A stretch of DNA of 12,191 nt, from positions 30,871-43,061 of the forward strand of contig WVZH01000091.1 of NCBI GenBank assembly GCA_011772595.1, given 5' to 3'. The notes below the pieces were generated by a model that was not told where the DNA came from, ran no database searches, and worked only from the letters and a program-made list of their open reading frames with translations. Of this stretch, positions 1 through 6,780 are shown piece by piece. Source of the DNA: Anaerolineales bacterium (GTDB lineage: Bacteria; Chloroflexota; Anaerolineae; Anaerolineales; E44-bin32). Each line of letters starts with the position of its first letter. The first letter of the stretch is position 1. A program made the position numbers and the translations under genes.

Positions 1-1077
1 GTCGTCCTGATAGGGCTGATTTTAGCCGGTTGCGCCAAACCGACTGCTACCCCCGAGGCTCCACCACCACCTACTGAGGAGGGTTTAGGTCTGGCTGACA
101 CGCTTTACGTCTTCAACTGGGCGGATTACATCGATGAGGAACTCGTAACCGCCTATGAGGAGGAGTTTGGGGTCACGGTCGTATACGATACCTTTGACAG
201 CAACGAGGACATGCTGGCCAAACTGCAGGCGGGGGGAACTGGATACGACATTATTTTCCCCTCAGATTACATGGTAGCCCAGATGATCGAGTTGGACATG
301 TTGGCACCCCTGAATATGGATAATATCCCCAACTTCGCCAATCTCCATGATGTCAATATAGATCCAGCCTACGACCCTGGAAACGTCTATAGCGTACCTT
401 ACTACTGGGGCACCACCGGCATCGGCTATCACGCGGATGTGGTCGATCCTCCGCCCGATAGTTGGGCTTGGATCTTCGACCCCGAGATTGCTTGTCAGTA
501 CGCCGATGGGGGGATCAACGTGCTCGACGATCAGCGGGAAGTGATTGGGGCAGCCCTTAAGTACTTGGGCTATTCCATCAACGAAACGGACGAAGCCCAC
601 TTGATGGAAGCTCGTGACCTCCTGATTGCCGCAAAGCCGTGCTGGAAGACCTTCGATTCCTCTGGTTACATCGACAACCTTTTAATCCCGGGGGAGGTCG
701 TCCTCGCACACGCTTGGAATGGAGATGTCTTCGTGGCGGCGGAGGAGAACGAAGGCTGGACCTACATCATGCCGAAGGAGGGTGGTGTTATCTGGCAGGA
801 CAATATGTGCATTCCAGCCACAAGCACCCGCAAGTCGACTGCGGAGCACTTCATCAACTATCTACTGGATGCCGAAGTCGCCGGCCAAAACACCAACTAC
901 ATATGGTACGCGAGCCCCAATCAAGCGGCTGAACCGTACATCGATGCAGAGATCTTGGAAGATCCCGCTATCTACCCCGACGAAGAAACCATGGCTAAAG
1001 TAGAATGGCTCGCGGCATTCACCACTGAGGAGTTGGCCATCTGGGATCGGGTATGGACCGAGCTAAAAGCCGAATAA
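1..1077 (+). CDS. potD: Polyamine-type ABC transporter substrate-binding lipoprotein (PotD/PotF family), 5' end missing
   Basis: The reading frame is open from base 1 to the TAA at 1075-1077 (358 codons visible); the start codon and first part of the signal peptide lie outside the window. It begins in a hydrophobic segment ending in a lipobox, LAGC (visible residues 8-11), so the mature protein should be lipid-anchored at Cys11 outside the cytoplasmic membrane. A Pro/Thr-rich spacer follows, then the family opening LYVFNWADYIDEEL. Residues that contact spermidine in E. coli PotD appear conserved: the W and Y of NWADY, the D and E of DDQRE (about 177 and 180), the W of HAWNGD (about 239), and W and D of IWQDN (about 265 and 267). 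This supports putrescine/spermidine or a related amine as ligand. Two extra cysteines (about 165 and 214) could form a disulfide. No permease or ATPase gene follows; they may lie upstream. Confidence 0.9.
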   Translation, partial: VVLIGLILAGCAKPTATPEAPPPPTEEGLGLADTLYVFNWADYIDEELVTAYEEEFGVTVVYDTFDSNEDMLAKLQAGGTGYDIIFPSDYMVAQMIELDMLAPLNMDNIPNFANLHDVNIDPAYDPGNVYSVPYYWGTTGIGYHADVVDPPPDSWAWIFDPEIACQYADGGINVLDDQREVIGAALKYLGYSINETDEAHLMEARDLLIAAKPCWKTFDSSGYIDNLLIPGEVVLAHAWNGDVFVAAEENEGWTYIMPKEGGVIWQDNMCIPATSTRKSTAEHFINYLLDAEVAGQNTNYIWYASPNQAAEPYIDAEILEDPAIYPDEETMAKVEWLAAFTTEELAIWDRVWTELKAE

Positions 1078-1084
1078 GCAATCA

Positions 1085-1123
1085 GAGCATCGCAACGCCT
1101 CTATGAGAGATGCTGCGATGCTC
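1085..1123 (+). terminator. Stem-loop just after the binding-protein gene, possible terminator
   Basis: A perfect 10-bp inverted repeat, GAGCATCGCA (1085-1094) and TGCGATGCTC (1114-1123), begins 8 bases after the stop codon. Inside the 19-base loop CTCT (1099-1102) can pair with AGAG (1106-1109), extending the structure. No T-run follows (the next bases are C-rich), so it is not a standard intrinsic terminator. It could be a transcript-end stabilising stem, a Rho-linked end, or a read-through attenuating element. Confidence 0.4.
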
Positions 1124-1159
1124 ATACTCCCCCCTCTACTGACTGACAGATTTCATTAT

Positions 1160-1205
1160 GCGAGTGGGGAGATCACTACAAGAAAAGTTATCATCCCACC
1201 AGCGC
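1160..1205 (+). other. Imperfect hairpin in the gene-free stretch upstream of the aldehyde dehydrogenase
   Basis: GCG (1160-1162) pairs with CGC (1203-1205). After a small asymmetric internal loop, GTGGGG (1164-1169) pairs with TCCCAC (1194-1199) with one G-T wobble. After an A/A mismatch, GAT (1171-1173) pairs with ATC (1190-1192). The loop is 1174-1189 and contains an AAGAAAAG tract. The pairing was read by eye. It matches no riboswitch class I recognise and could be a chance fold, but together with its neighbours it suggests a structured leader. Confidence 0.3.
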
Positions 1206-1250
1206 AAGGATGCAATAGGCGCTTGAGGATGGGCGTAGAACTCTGAAAAC

Positions 1251-1302
1251 GCGGGAAACCGCTGATCGTGCCGTGGAGCGAACCTTTCAGCGATCTCCGC
1301 TG
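1251..1302 (+). other. Two short hairpins upstream of the aldehyde dehydrogenase, one with a GAAA tetraloop
   Basis: GCGG-GAAA-CCGC (1251-1262) is a 4-bp stem with a GNRA-type GAAA loop. CAGCG (1288-1292) pairs with CGCTG (1298-1302) over a 5-base loop. GGAG (1275-1278) could alternatively pair with CTCC (1295-1298), competing with the second hairpin. The stems are short and could arise by chance. The rest of 1078-1353 holds no credible gene and no convincing -35/-10 promoter pair. Confidence 0.2.
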
Positions 1303-1342
1303 TATTTAGGGTTAATTCGTAGTTGGATGCAGCGGCCAAAAC

Positions 1343-1347
1343 GGAGG
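1343..1347 (+). promoter_or_regulatory. Ribosome binding site setting the aldehyde dehydrogenase start at 1354
   Basis: GGAGG lies 6 bases before the ATG at 1354. An in-frame GTG at 1273 and an ATG at 1327 would add basic, non-family sequence and lack such a site, so 1354 is chosen. Confidence 0.8.
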
Positions 1348-1353
1348 CACGCA

Positions 1354-2808
1354 ATGAAAATGTGGGTCAATGGTGCGTGGGTGGATTCAAGCTCAAACAA
1401 GTTCATCGAGGTATTGAATCCTGCCACCGAAGAGATGCTGGATGAGGTGCCGCGCGGAACAGAGGAAGACACACATCAGGCGATCACGGCCGCAAAGGCG
1501 GCTTTCCTTGAGTGGCGGCGTACCCCTGGATCGGAGCGCGCGGCTGCCCTACATCAAACAGCCGCAAAAATCAGAGAGCATCATGATGAGCTGGTAGAGC
1601 TCCTGACGAAAGAAGAAGGAAAGCCTGTCCCTGAGAACGATGAAGAGCTTTGGTGGACGGAAGAGACCTTTGATTATTACGCCGAGTTGGCTCGCCATGA
1701 ACGTGGTACATTGATCCCGCCCGGTGAGCCGGGACAATTTAATTTCGTGCTCAAAGAACCGTGGGGTGTGGTTGCCTGCATCGTCCCGTGGAACTACCCC
1801 TTGCTCCTGCTGGTATGGAAATTAGCGCCAGCGTTAGCTGCCGGGAACACAGTGATCATTAAACCCTCCAAACTGACGCCTCTTACCACGTTGCGTTTGG
1901 TAGAAGCGGCCTGCGATCATCTCCCTCCCGGAGTCGTAAACGTCGTCACCGGATATGGACCAGATGTTGGTGAAACCCTGGTTACGCACCCAGACGTGCG
2001 GATGGTTGCCTTCACAGGCTCCTCGAAGGTAGGGCAACATATCGCTGCTCTGGCAGCACCCATGATGAAGAAGATACATCTGGAACTAGGCGGCAAGGAT
2101 CCGATGGTCATTGCCCCCGACGTGGAGATCGATGTGGCAGTAAGCGGCTTGGCTTATGCGGCCCTTATCAACACCGGCCAGGTATGCACCAGCACGGAGC
2201 GGGTCTATGTTCATGAGAGCCTGTTTCCTCAGTTCAGTGAGCAACTGACAGATTTTGTCAGCAAATTACGTTTGGGGAATGGCCTGGACGAAGGCACCGA
2301 CATAGGCCCTATGATTCGCAATTCTTTCCGGGAGGCAGTCGAGAGTCAAATCGCAGATGCGGTGAGTGCCGGTGCGAAGGTTTTGACAGGAGGGGATCGC
2401 CCGGTCGAGTTTGAGCATGGTTTCTTTCTCCGGCCGGCTGTTCTTGTGGACGTCGATCATTCCATGCGAATTATGCGTGAGGAGACTTTTGGCCCGGTCA
2501 TACCCCTCATGCCATATCGGGATTTCGACGAGGCCATTCAACTTGCAAACGACAGTGAATATGGCCTGGGCGCCTCATTGATGACGTATGACGCCAAGTT
2601 GGTGAAGCGATTCTTCGAAGAAGTTCTAGCGGGAACCATATGGATCAACGACCCACTGACCGATAACTTCGCCGGTCCATTCGGGGGTATGAAGATGAGC
2701 GGAATTGGGCGCGAACTCGGCCAGGAAGGTTACGACGAATTCTGCCAGGTGAAGCATGTCCATTGGGATATTGAAGGTGGGATGAAGGAGTACTGGTACC
2801 CTTATTGA
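1354..2808 (+). CDS. NAD(P)-dependent aldehyde dehydrogenase, betaine-aldehyde / 4-aminobutyraldehyde type
   Basis: This 484-residue protein has the normal length for the ALDH superfamily and oxidises an aldehyde to a carboxylate in the cytoplasm. It opens with MKMWVNGAWVDSSS, typical of the family. The catalytic set is intact: Asn147 in PWNYP, Lys170 in IIKPS, the nucleotide-binding stretch FTGSSKVG (220-227), general base Glu244 in LELGGKD, and nucleophile Cys278 in GQVCTS; the Glu-Cys spacing of 34 is the family standard. The sequence most resembles the betaine-aldehyde/aminobutyraldehyde group, which fits an upstream polyamine-binding protein and a downstream dimethylglycine-type dehydrogenase. 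The exact aldehyde cannot be told from sequence. It stands apart from both neighbours by gene-free stretches of 276 and 239 bp, so it may have its own promoter. The C-terminus ends KEYWYPY. Confidence 0.93.
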   Translation: MKMWVNGAWVDSSSNKFIEVLNPATEEMLDEVPRGTEEDTHQAITAAKAAFLEWRRTPGSERAAALHQTAAKIREHHDELVELLTKEEGKPVPENDEELWWTEETFDYYAELARHERGTLIPPGEPGQFNFVLKEPWGVVACIVPWNYPLLLLVWKLAPALAAGNTVIIKPSKLTPLTTLRLVEAACDHLPPGVVNVVTGYGPDVGETLVTHPDVRMVAFTGSSKVGQHIAALAAPMMKKIHLELGGKDPMVIAPDVEIDVAVSGLAYAALINTGQVCTSTERVYVHESLFPQFSEQLTDFVSKLRLGNGLDEGTDIGPMIRNSFREAVESQIADAVSAGAKVLTGGDRPVEFEHGFFLRPAVLVDVDHSMRIMREETFGPVIPLMPYRDFDEAIQLANDSEYGLGASLMTYDAKLVKRFFEEVLAGTIWINDPLTDNFAGPFGGMKMSGIGRELGQEGYDEFCQVKHVHWDIEGGMKEYWYPY

Positions 2809-2813
2809 ACAAG

Positions 2814-2897
2814 TACAAGAAAGAGTTCAGCGGGCGTCAATTTTTAGAGGGTAGGAGTGTTGTGCATGAGACCACGCACGACCTGGCCTTTCTTGTA
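2814..2897 (+). promoter_or_regulatory. Widely spaced 10-bp inverted repeat enclosing a hairpin, before the flavoenzyme operon
   Basis: TACAAGAAAG (2814-2823) and CTTTCTTGTA (2888-2897) are perfect reverse complements 64 bases apart, between the aldehyde dehydrogenase stop and the next gene. Inside, GTTGTGC (2859-2865) can pair with GCACGAC (2876-2882) with one wobble and a 10-base loop. No T-run follows, so a terminator is unlikely. It could be a pair of operator half-sites for a looping regulator, or the base of a larger RNA fold. The rest of 2809-3047 shows no gene and no promoter I can defend. The function is inferred only from symmetry and position. Confidence 0.35.
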
Positions 2898-3035
2898 TTA
2901 CTTCTGTGGGACAAACGGCATCAGCCCCCAGTTTCCATGACGAACTGCCCGTTCCCACTCGACTCTGGCTAGAGAACCGATGGCGTGACAATCTTGGCTA
3001 CAAGTTTAGCCCCAATAACCCAATTTCCCACAAAC

Positions 3036-3040
3036 AAGGA
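3036..3040 (+). promoter_or_regulatory. Ribosome binding site setting the DMGDH-like start at 3048
   Basis: AAGGA lies 7 bases before the ATG at 3048. The longer frame from the GTG at 2985 adds 21 residues not expected in the family and has no such site upstream. Confidence 0.7.
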
Positions 3041-3047
3041 TTTTTCC

Positions 3048-5522
3048 ATGACCAAGGACCAACCGTCAAAAGCCACCAACAATTCATTGCCATCGCACGC
3101 GCGGGTTGTGATTATTGGCGGTGGCGTGATTGGATGCAGCGTCGCCTATCATCTGACAAAATTGGGCTGGCCAGATGTCGTGCTACTAGAACGCACGCAG
3201 TTGAGTGCAGGATCAACTTGGCACGCGGCGGGGTTGATCGTCAGCGGGTTTTCCACCAAAACGACCATCCACATGGCCAAATACACACGCGACCTCTATG
3301 AAAGATTGGGAGAGGAGACCGGCCAGGATACGGGCTTCAAACCCATTGGCTATCTTCAGCCTGCCACCAATCCAAACCGACTGGATAGTCTCCGTCGCCG
3401 GGCTGCTTTTGCCCGCGGCTATGGCGTCTTCACAGAGGAGATCTCCGCTGCAGAAGTCAAGAAAATGTGGCCTCTGTTTGAGACGGATGACATTCTCGCC
3501 GGATTCTACACAGCAGACGATGGCCGGGTCAATCCAATTGACACAACAATAGCGCTCGCCAAAGGCGCAAAGATGGGTGGCGCACGCGTTTTTGAAGAGA
3601 CCCATGTCACCGGGATCAATAAGAAGAATGGACGTGTGACCGGTGTGGTTACCAATCGGGGAGAAATTGAGGCGGAATACGTAGTCAACTGCGGCGGCAT
3701 GTGGGGGCGTGAATTGGGATTGATGGCCGGCGTCAATGTGCCGCTGCATGCCGCTGAACATTACTATCTCATTACTGAACCCATCGAGGGCATGCATGCG
3801 GATCTGCCCATCGTCGAGGACCCGGACCTATTTGCCTACTACCGTGAAGAAATGGGTGGACTGATGTTGGGATTGTTTGAACCGGTAGCTGGCCCATGGG
3901 GGATGGATGGCATTCCAGAAGATTTCAGTTTCGGTGAGATACCACCTGATTGGGACCGTTTAATGCCGTATGTCGAAAAAGCCATGGAACGCATTCCGAT
4001 CGCGAAAGACGCTGGGGTGCACAAATTCTTCTGCGGTCCGGAGAGCTTCACACCCGACATGGGAACCTTGATGGGAGAAGCACCAGAGTTAAAGAATTTC
4101 TACGTCTGTGCAGGCTTCAACTCGCTGGGCATTCTATTTGGCGGCGGTGCCGGGCAAGTAATGGCTCAGTGGATTGTCGACGGTTATCCATCTGTCGATG
4201 TCAGTGAAATCAACATCGACCGTTTGATGCCCTTCCAAAACAACCCCAAATACCTGCACGACCGCACCGTGGAACTTTTAGGCTGGCAATATATCAGCTG
4301 GCCTAATCTGCAGCCTGAAACGGCGCGCGGTTCCCGCAAATCGGCGCTGTACGACCGTCTCGCTGAGGCCGGTGCCTACTACGGGGATTCCGTTGGATGG
4401 GAGTATCCGGATTGGTTCGCACCGCCAGGCATTGAGCCCAAAGTTGAGTATTCATGGGGGCGCCAGAATTGGTTCGAGTACGTGGCAGCGGAACACAGGG
4501 CTGCCCGCGAGGATGTGATATTGATGGATTTAACCCATATGTCCAAATTCCTCGTCCAGGGCCGCGATGCCGAAAAAGTACTCAACCACATATGCGCCAA
4601 CAATGTGGCGGTGCCGGTTGGCCGCATCGTCTACACTCAGTGGCTGAACGAGTGCGGCACCATCGAAGCAGACATGACAGTGACCCGCCTGGCGGAAGAC
4701 GTTTACCTGCTGGTATTGGTGGACAAAGCCCATACCCACGTTGAAACGTGGCTGAAGAACCACACACCACCAGATGCCCATGTCTTCGTCACCGACGTGA
4801 CCTCCGGCTATAACATCATCAACGTGCAGGGGCCTAAATCCCGCCACCTGATAAGCAATCTAACCAGCACGGATATGTCGAACCAAGCCTTCCCTTACCT
4901 TACGGCACAAGAGATCGATATGGGCTATGCACTCGTCAAGGCGTTGCGGATAACATACGTGGGCGAATTGGGTTGGGAACTCTACGTGCCAACCGAGTTC
5001 ACGCTGCACGTTTTCGATATGCTCGTAGCTGCAGGTAAAGAGATCGGCCTTAAACATGCCGGGTTCCAGGCATTGAACACGCTACGGATTGAGAAAGCTT
5101 ACCGGGATTACGGCTGGGATGTTGACAATACGGACACACCTCTGGAAGTAGGTCTGGGCTTTGCGGTTGATTTCGACAAGCCCGGCGGTTTTATAGGGAA
5201 AGATGCTCTCCTGCAACAAAAGGAAGAAGGCGTTTTAAAACACCGCCTCGTCCAATTCCTGCTCGAAGATCCAGAGCCACTGCTTTATGGTGGTGAACCC
5301 ATTTTCCGGAATGAGAAACGAGTTGGTCACCTCGCCAGCGGAGGGTACGGACACACCCTTGGAGGAGCGCTTGGCCTGGGTTCGATAAAGAACGAAACAG
5401 GTGTAACAGCTGATTTCGTCAGGAGCGGGAGATACGAGATCGAGGTAGCGGGAGTACGTTATCCCGCCCGGGCTTCTTTGCGTCCGCTATACGACCCCGA
5501 GGGCGTAAAGATTCGGTCTTAG
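3048..5522 (+). CDS. Dimethylglycine/sarcosine dehydrogenase-like flavoprotein (FAD oxidoreductase fused to GcvT domain)
   Basis: At 824 residues this matches the usual length of the dimethylglycine/sarcosine dehydrogenase family, enzymes that oxidatively remove N-methyl groups and pass the carbon to tetrahydrofolate. The N-terminal amine-oxidase (DAO) domain (about 18-385) has the Rossmann motif GGGVIG (24-29), the acidic end of strand two at Glu48, and STWHAAG (56-62), whose His59 aligns with the histidine that carries covalent FAD in this family. A middle FAO_M-like segment (about 390-445) leads to a GcvT folate-binding domain (about 450-720) and a C-terminal barrel (about 730-820). Folate-site residues look intact: Asp542 in IEADM, Tyr637 and Glu644 in YVGELGWE. 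There is no signal peptide, so it is cytoplasmic; electrons usually go to ETF, which is not encoded here. It heads a tight run of genes. Dimethylglycine, sarcosine or another N-methylated amine are all possible substrates. Confidence 0.92.
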   Translation: MTKDQPSKATNNSLPSHARVVIIGGGVIGCSVAYHLTKLGWPDVVLLERTQLSAGSTWHAAGLIVSGFSTKTTIHMAKYTRDLYERLGEETGQDTGFKPIGYLQPATNPNRLDSLRRRAAFARGYGVFTEEISAAEVKKMWPLFETDDILAGFYTADDGRVNPIDTTIALAKGAKMGGARVFEETHVTGINKKNGRVTGVVTNRGEIEAEYVVNCGGMWGRELGLMAGVNVPLHAAEHYYLITEPIEGMHADLPIVEDPDLFAYYREEMGGLMLGLFEPVAGPWGMDGIPEDFSFGEIPPDWDRLMPYVEKAMERIPIAKDAGVHKFFCGPESFTPDMGTLMGEAPELKNFYVCAGFNSLGILFGGGAGQVMAQWIVDGYPSVDVSEINIDRLMPFQNNPKYLHDRTVELLGWQYISWPNLQPETARGSRKSALYDRLAEAGAYYGDSVGWEYPDWFAPPGIEPKVEYSWGRQNWFEYVAAEHRAAREDVILMDLTHMSKFLVQGRDAEKVLNHICANNVAVPVGRIVYTQWLNECGTIEADMTVTRLAEDVYLLVLVDKAHTHVETWLKNHTPPDAHVFVTDVTSGYNIINVQGPKSRHLISNLTSTDMSNQAFPYLTAQEIDMGYALVKALRITYVGELGWELYVPTEFTLHVFDMLVAAGKEIGLKHAGFQALNTLRIEKAYRDYGWDVDNTDTPLEVGLGFAVDFDKPGGFIGKDALLQQKEEGVLKHRLVQFLLEDPEPLLYGGEPIFRNEKRVGHLASGGYGHTLGGALGLGSIKNETGVTADFVRSGRYEIEVAGVRYPARASLRPLYDPEGVKIRS

Positions 5523-5573
5523 TGCGATGCAGAGGAAGAAACTGGACCTGGATTTCCATACCGGGAGGACCTC

Positions 5574-6761
5574 ATGAGATTGACCCCCTTCCACCCTCGC
5601 ACCTCAGAGCTGTGTGATGTCTATAACTGGAGTTTGTGGAACAGCTGGCTCCTACCAGATATGTTTGCTCCGGACCACATTCAAGAATATTTCGCCATCC
5701 GAACCGCGTGCGCTGTTTTCGATATGTCGATAATCCCCAAGTATCACATCCACGGGCGAGATGCAGTCCGCTTCCTGAACCGCATCCTAACTCAGGAAGT
5801 GTCACGTTGCGACATCGGCCAAGCTCTGTATACAACCTGGTGTGACGATGACGGAAAAATCCTCGATGATGGAATTCTAGCCCGACTAGATGAACAATTC
5901 TTCCGGCTGACTGCCGGAGACCCCTGGCTCTACTGGCTTGAGGATAATTCATTGGGGCTGGAGGTGTCGATAGAAGATGTGACTGAATTGGGCATTTTAG
6001 CACTGCAGGGTCCATTCTCAAGAGATCTTCTGAAAACCCTCACGAATGCTGATCTAGATCACTTGCGCTATTTTCGCCTACTAAAAGCTGACTTGGCTGG
6101 GCTACCGGTTGAGGTTTCCCGGACAGGCTACACCGGTGATCTGGGATATGAAATCTGGGTTGAACCCCATCTCGCGTTGCAGCTATGGGATTCGCTATTC
6201 GAAGCTGGTGAAACTTATAAGCTCATGCCATTTGGTGATTTCGCCCTCGAAATGGCTCGAATCGAAGCAGGGTTGTTGCTCGCGGATGTTGACTTTCATT
6301 CCTCTAATAAGGTTCTCTATGAATTCGAGAAATCCTCCCCTCTTGAACTGGGATTAGGCTGGACGGTCAAATTGGATAAAGACTACTTCATCGGCCAGAA
6401 AGCGTTGCAGCGCGAGCAGGCCCAAGGATCCGCGTGGGGAACGATGGGGTTGGAGGTAGATCTGACCTCTCTAGAGGATCTATACACCGAATTTGGGATG
6501 CCGCTGCATCTACCGTATGAAGCCTGGAATGAAGCTGTGCCAGTCTATTCTAACAGGTTCCAAATCGGCAAAGCCACCAGCGGCATGTGGTCCCCCATCC
6601 TTAAGAAATACATCGCCATAGCTCGGCTCAAACCCCGATTTACACGTCCAGGTACTCATGTGGACTTGGAAGTTACTTTTGATGCCCAACGGAAACAAGT
6701 TCAGTCGACAGTCGTGAAAATGCCGTTTTTCGATCCTCCGAGGAAGAAGTCCTTGGTGTGA
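5574..6761 (+). CDS. Free-standing GcvT-family aminomethyltransferase (folate-dependent)
   Basis: This 395-residue protein has the two-part GcvT fold: N-terminal folate-binding domain to about residue 265, then a C-terminal barrel. The start is fixed by GGGAGG at 5563-5568, 5 bases before the ATG. The catalytic-loop aspartates are present in DDDGKILDDG (Asp98/Asp99), and SRTGYTGDLGYE (182-193) carries the Tyr186 and Glu193 equivalents of the folate pocket. It is somewhat longer than a typical glycine-cleavage T-protein (about 365), and none of gcvH, gcvP or lpd is nearby. A role in the glycine cleavage complex is therefore not assured. Relatives of this fold also act as folate-dependent demethylases (DmdA on DMSP, LigM on methoxy-aromatics), so an N-, S- or O-demethylase is possible. 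It starts 51 bp after the DMGDH-like gene, suggesting both serve one-carbon transfer from the same substrate class. Confidence 0.85.
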   Translation: MRLTPFHPRTSELCDVYNWSLWNSWLLPDMFAPDHIQEYFAIRTACAVFDMSIIPKYHIHGRDAVRFLNRILTQEVSRCDIGQALYTTWCDDDGKILDDGILARLDEQFFRLTAGDPWLYWLEDNSLGLEVSIEDVTELGILALQGPFSRDLLKTLTNADLDHLRYFRLLKADLAGLPVEVSRTGYTGDLGYEIWVEPHLALQLWDSLFEAGETYKLMPFGDFALEMARIEAGLLLADVDFHSSNKVLYEFEKSSPLELGLGWTVKLDKDYFIGQKALQREQAQGSAWGTMGLEVDLTSLEDLYTEFGMPLHLPYEAWNEAVPVYSNRFQIGKATSGMWSPILKKYIAIARLKPRFTRPGTHVDLEVTFDAQRKQVQSTVVKMPFFDPPRKKSLV

Positions 6762-6780
6762 GCAAGATTGGGTAAATCCT

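Larger units (their letters stand above)
1177..2897. repeat. 9-mer TACAAGAAA repeated in both gene-free stretches
   Basis: TACAAGAAA occurs at 1177-1185 and 2814-2822 on the + strand, and as its reverse complement TTTCTTGTA at 2889-2897. All three copies seen lie in gene-free DNA flanking the aldehyde dehydrogenase gene; the span given covers the three sites, not the gene between. A shared regulator site is possible. The count was made by eye and chance recurrence is not excluded. Confidence 0.3.

Noticed and set aside
1136..1354. 72-codon open frame on the - strand in the gene-free stretch
   Set aside because: No convincing ribosome binding site or recognisable motif, and it covers the hairpins and start region of the aldehyde dehydrogenase gene.
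2985..3047. GTG start at 2985 giving a 21-residue longer DMGDH-like protein
   Set aside because: No ribosome binding site before it; AAGGA is well placed before ATG 3048, and the extension is not expected in the family.
2809..3047. Glycine riboswitch upstream of the DMGDH-like gene
   Set aside because: Looked for because the pathway could yield glycine, but the conserved glycine-aptamer core sequences are not visible.
2906..3301. 131-codon + strand frame running from the gene-free stretch into the DMGDH-like gene
   Set aside because: Most of it overlaps the strongly supported flavoenzyme in another frame and it has no recognisable domain.
3213..3797. 194-codon open frame on the - strand
   Set aside because: Antisense to the FAD domain of the DMGDH-like gene, with no domain motifs; a shadow of biased codon use.
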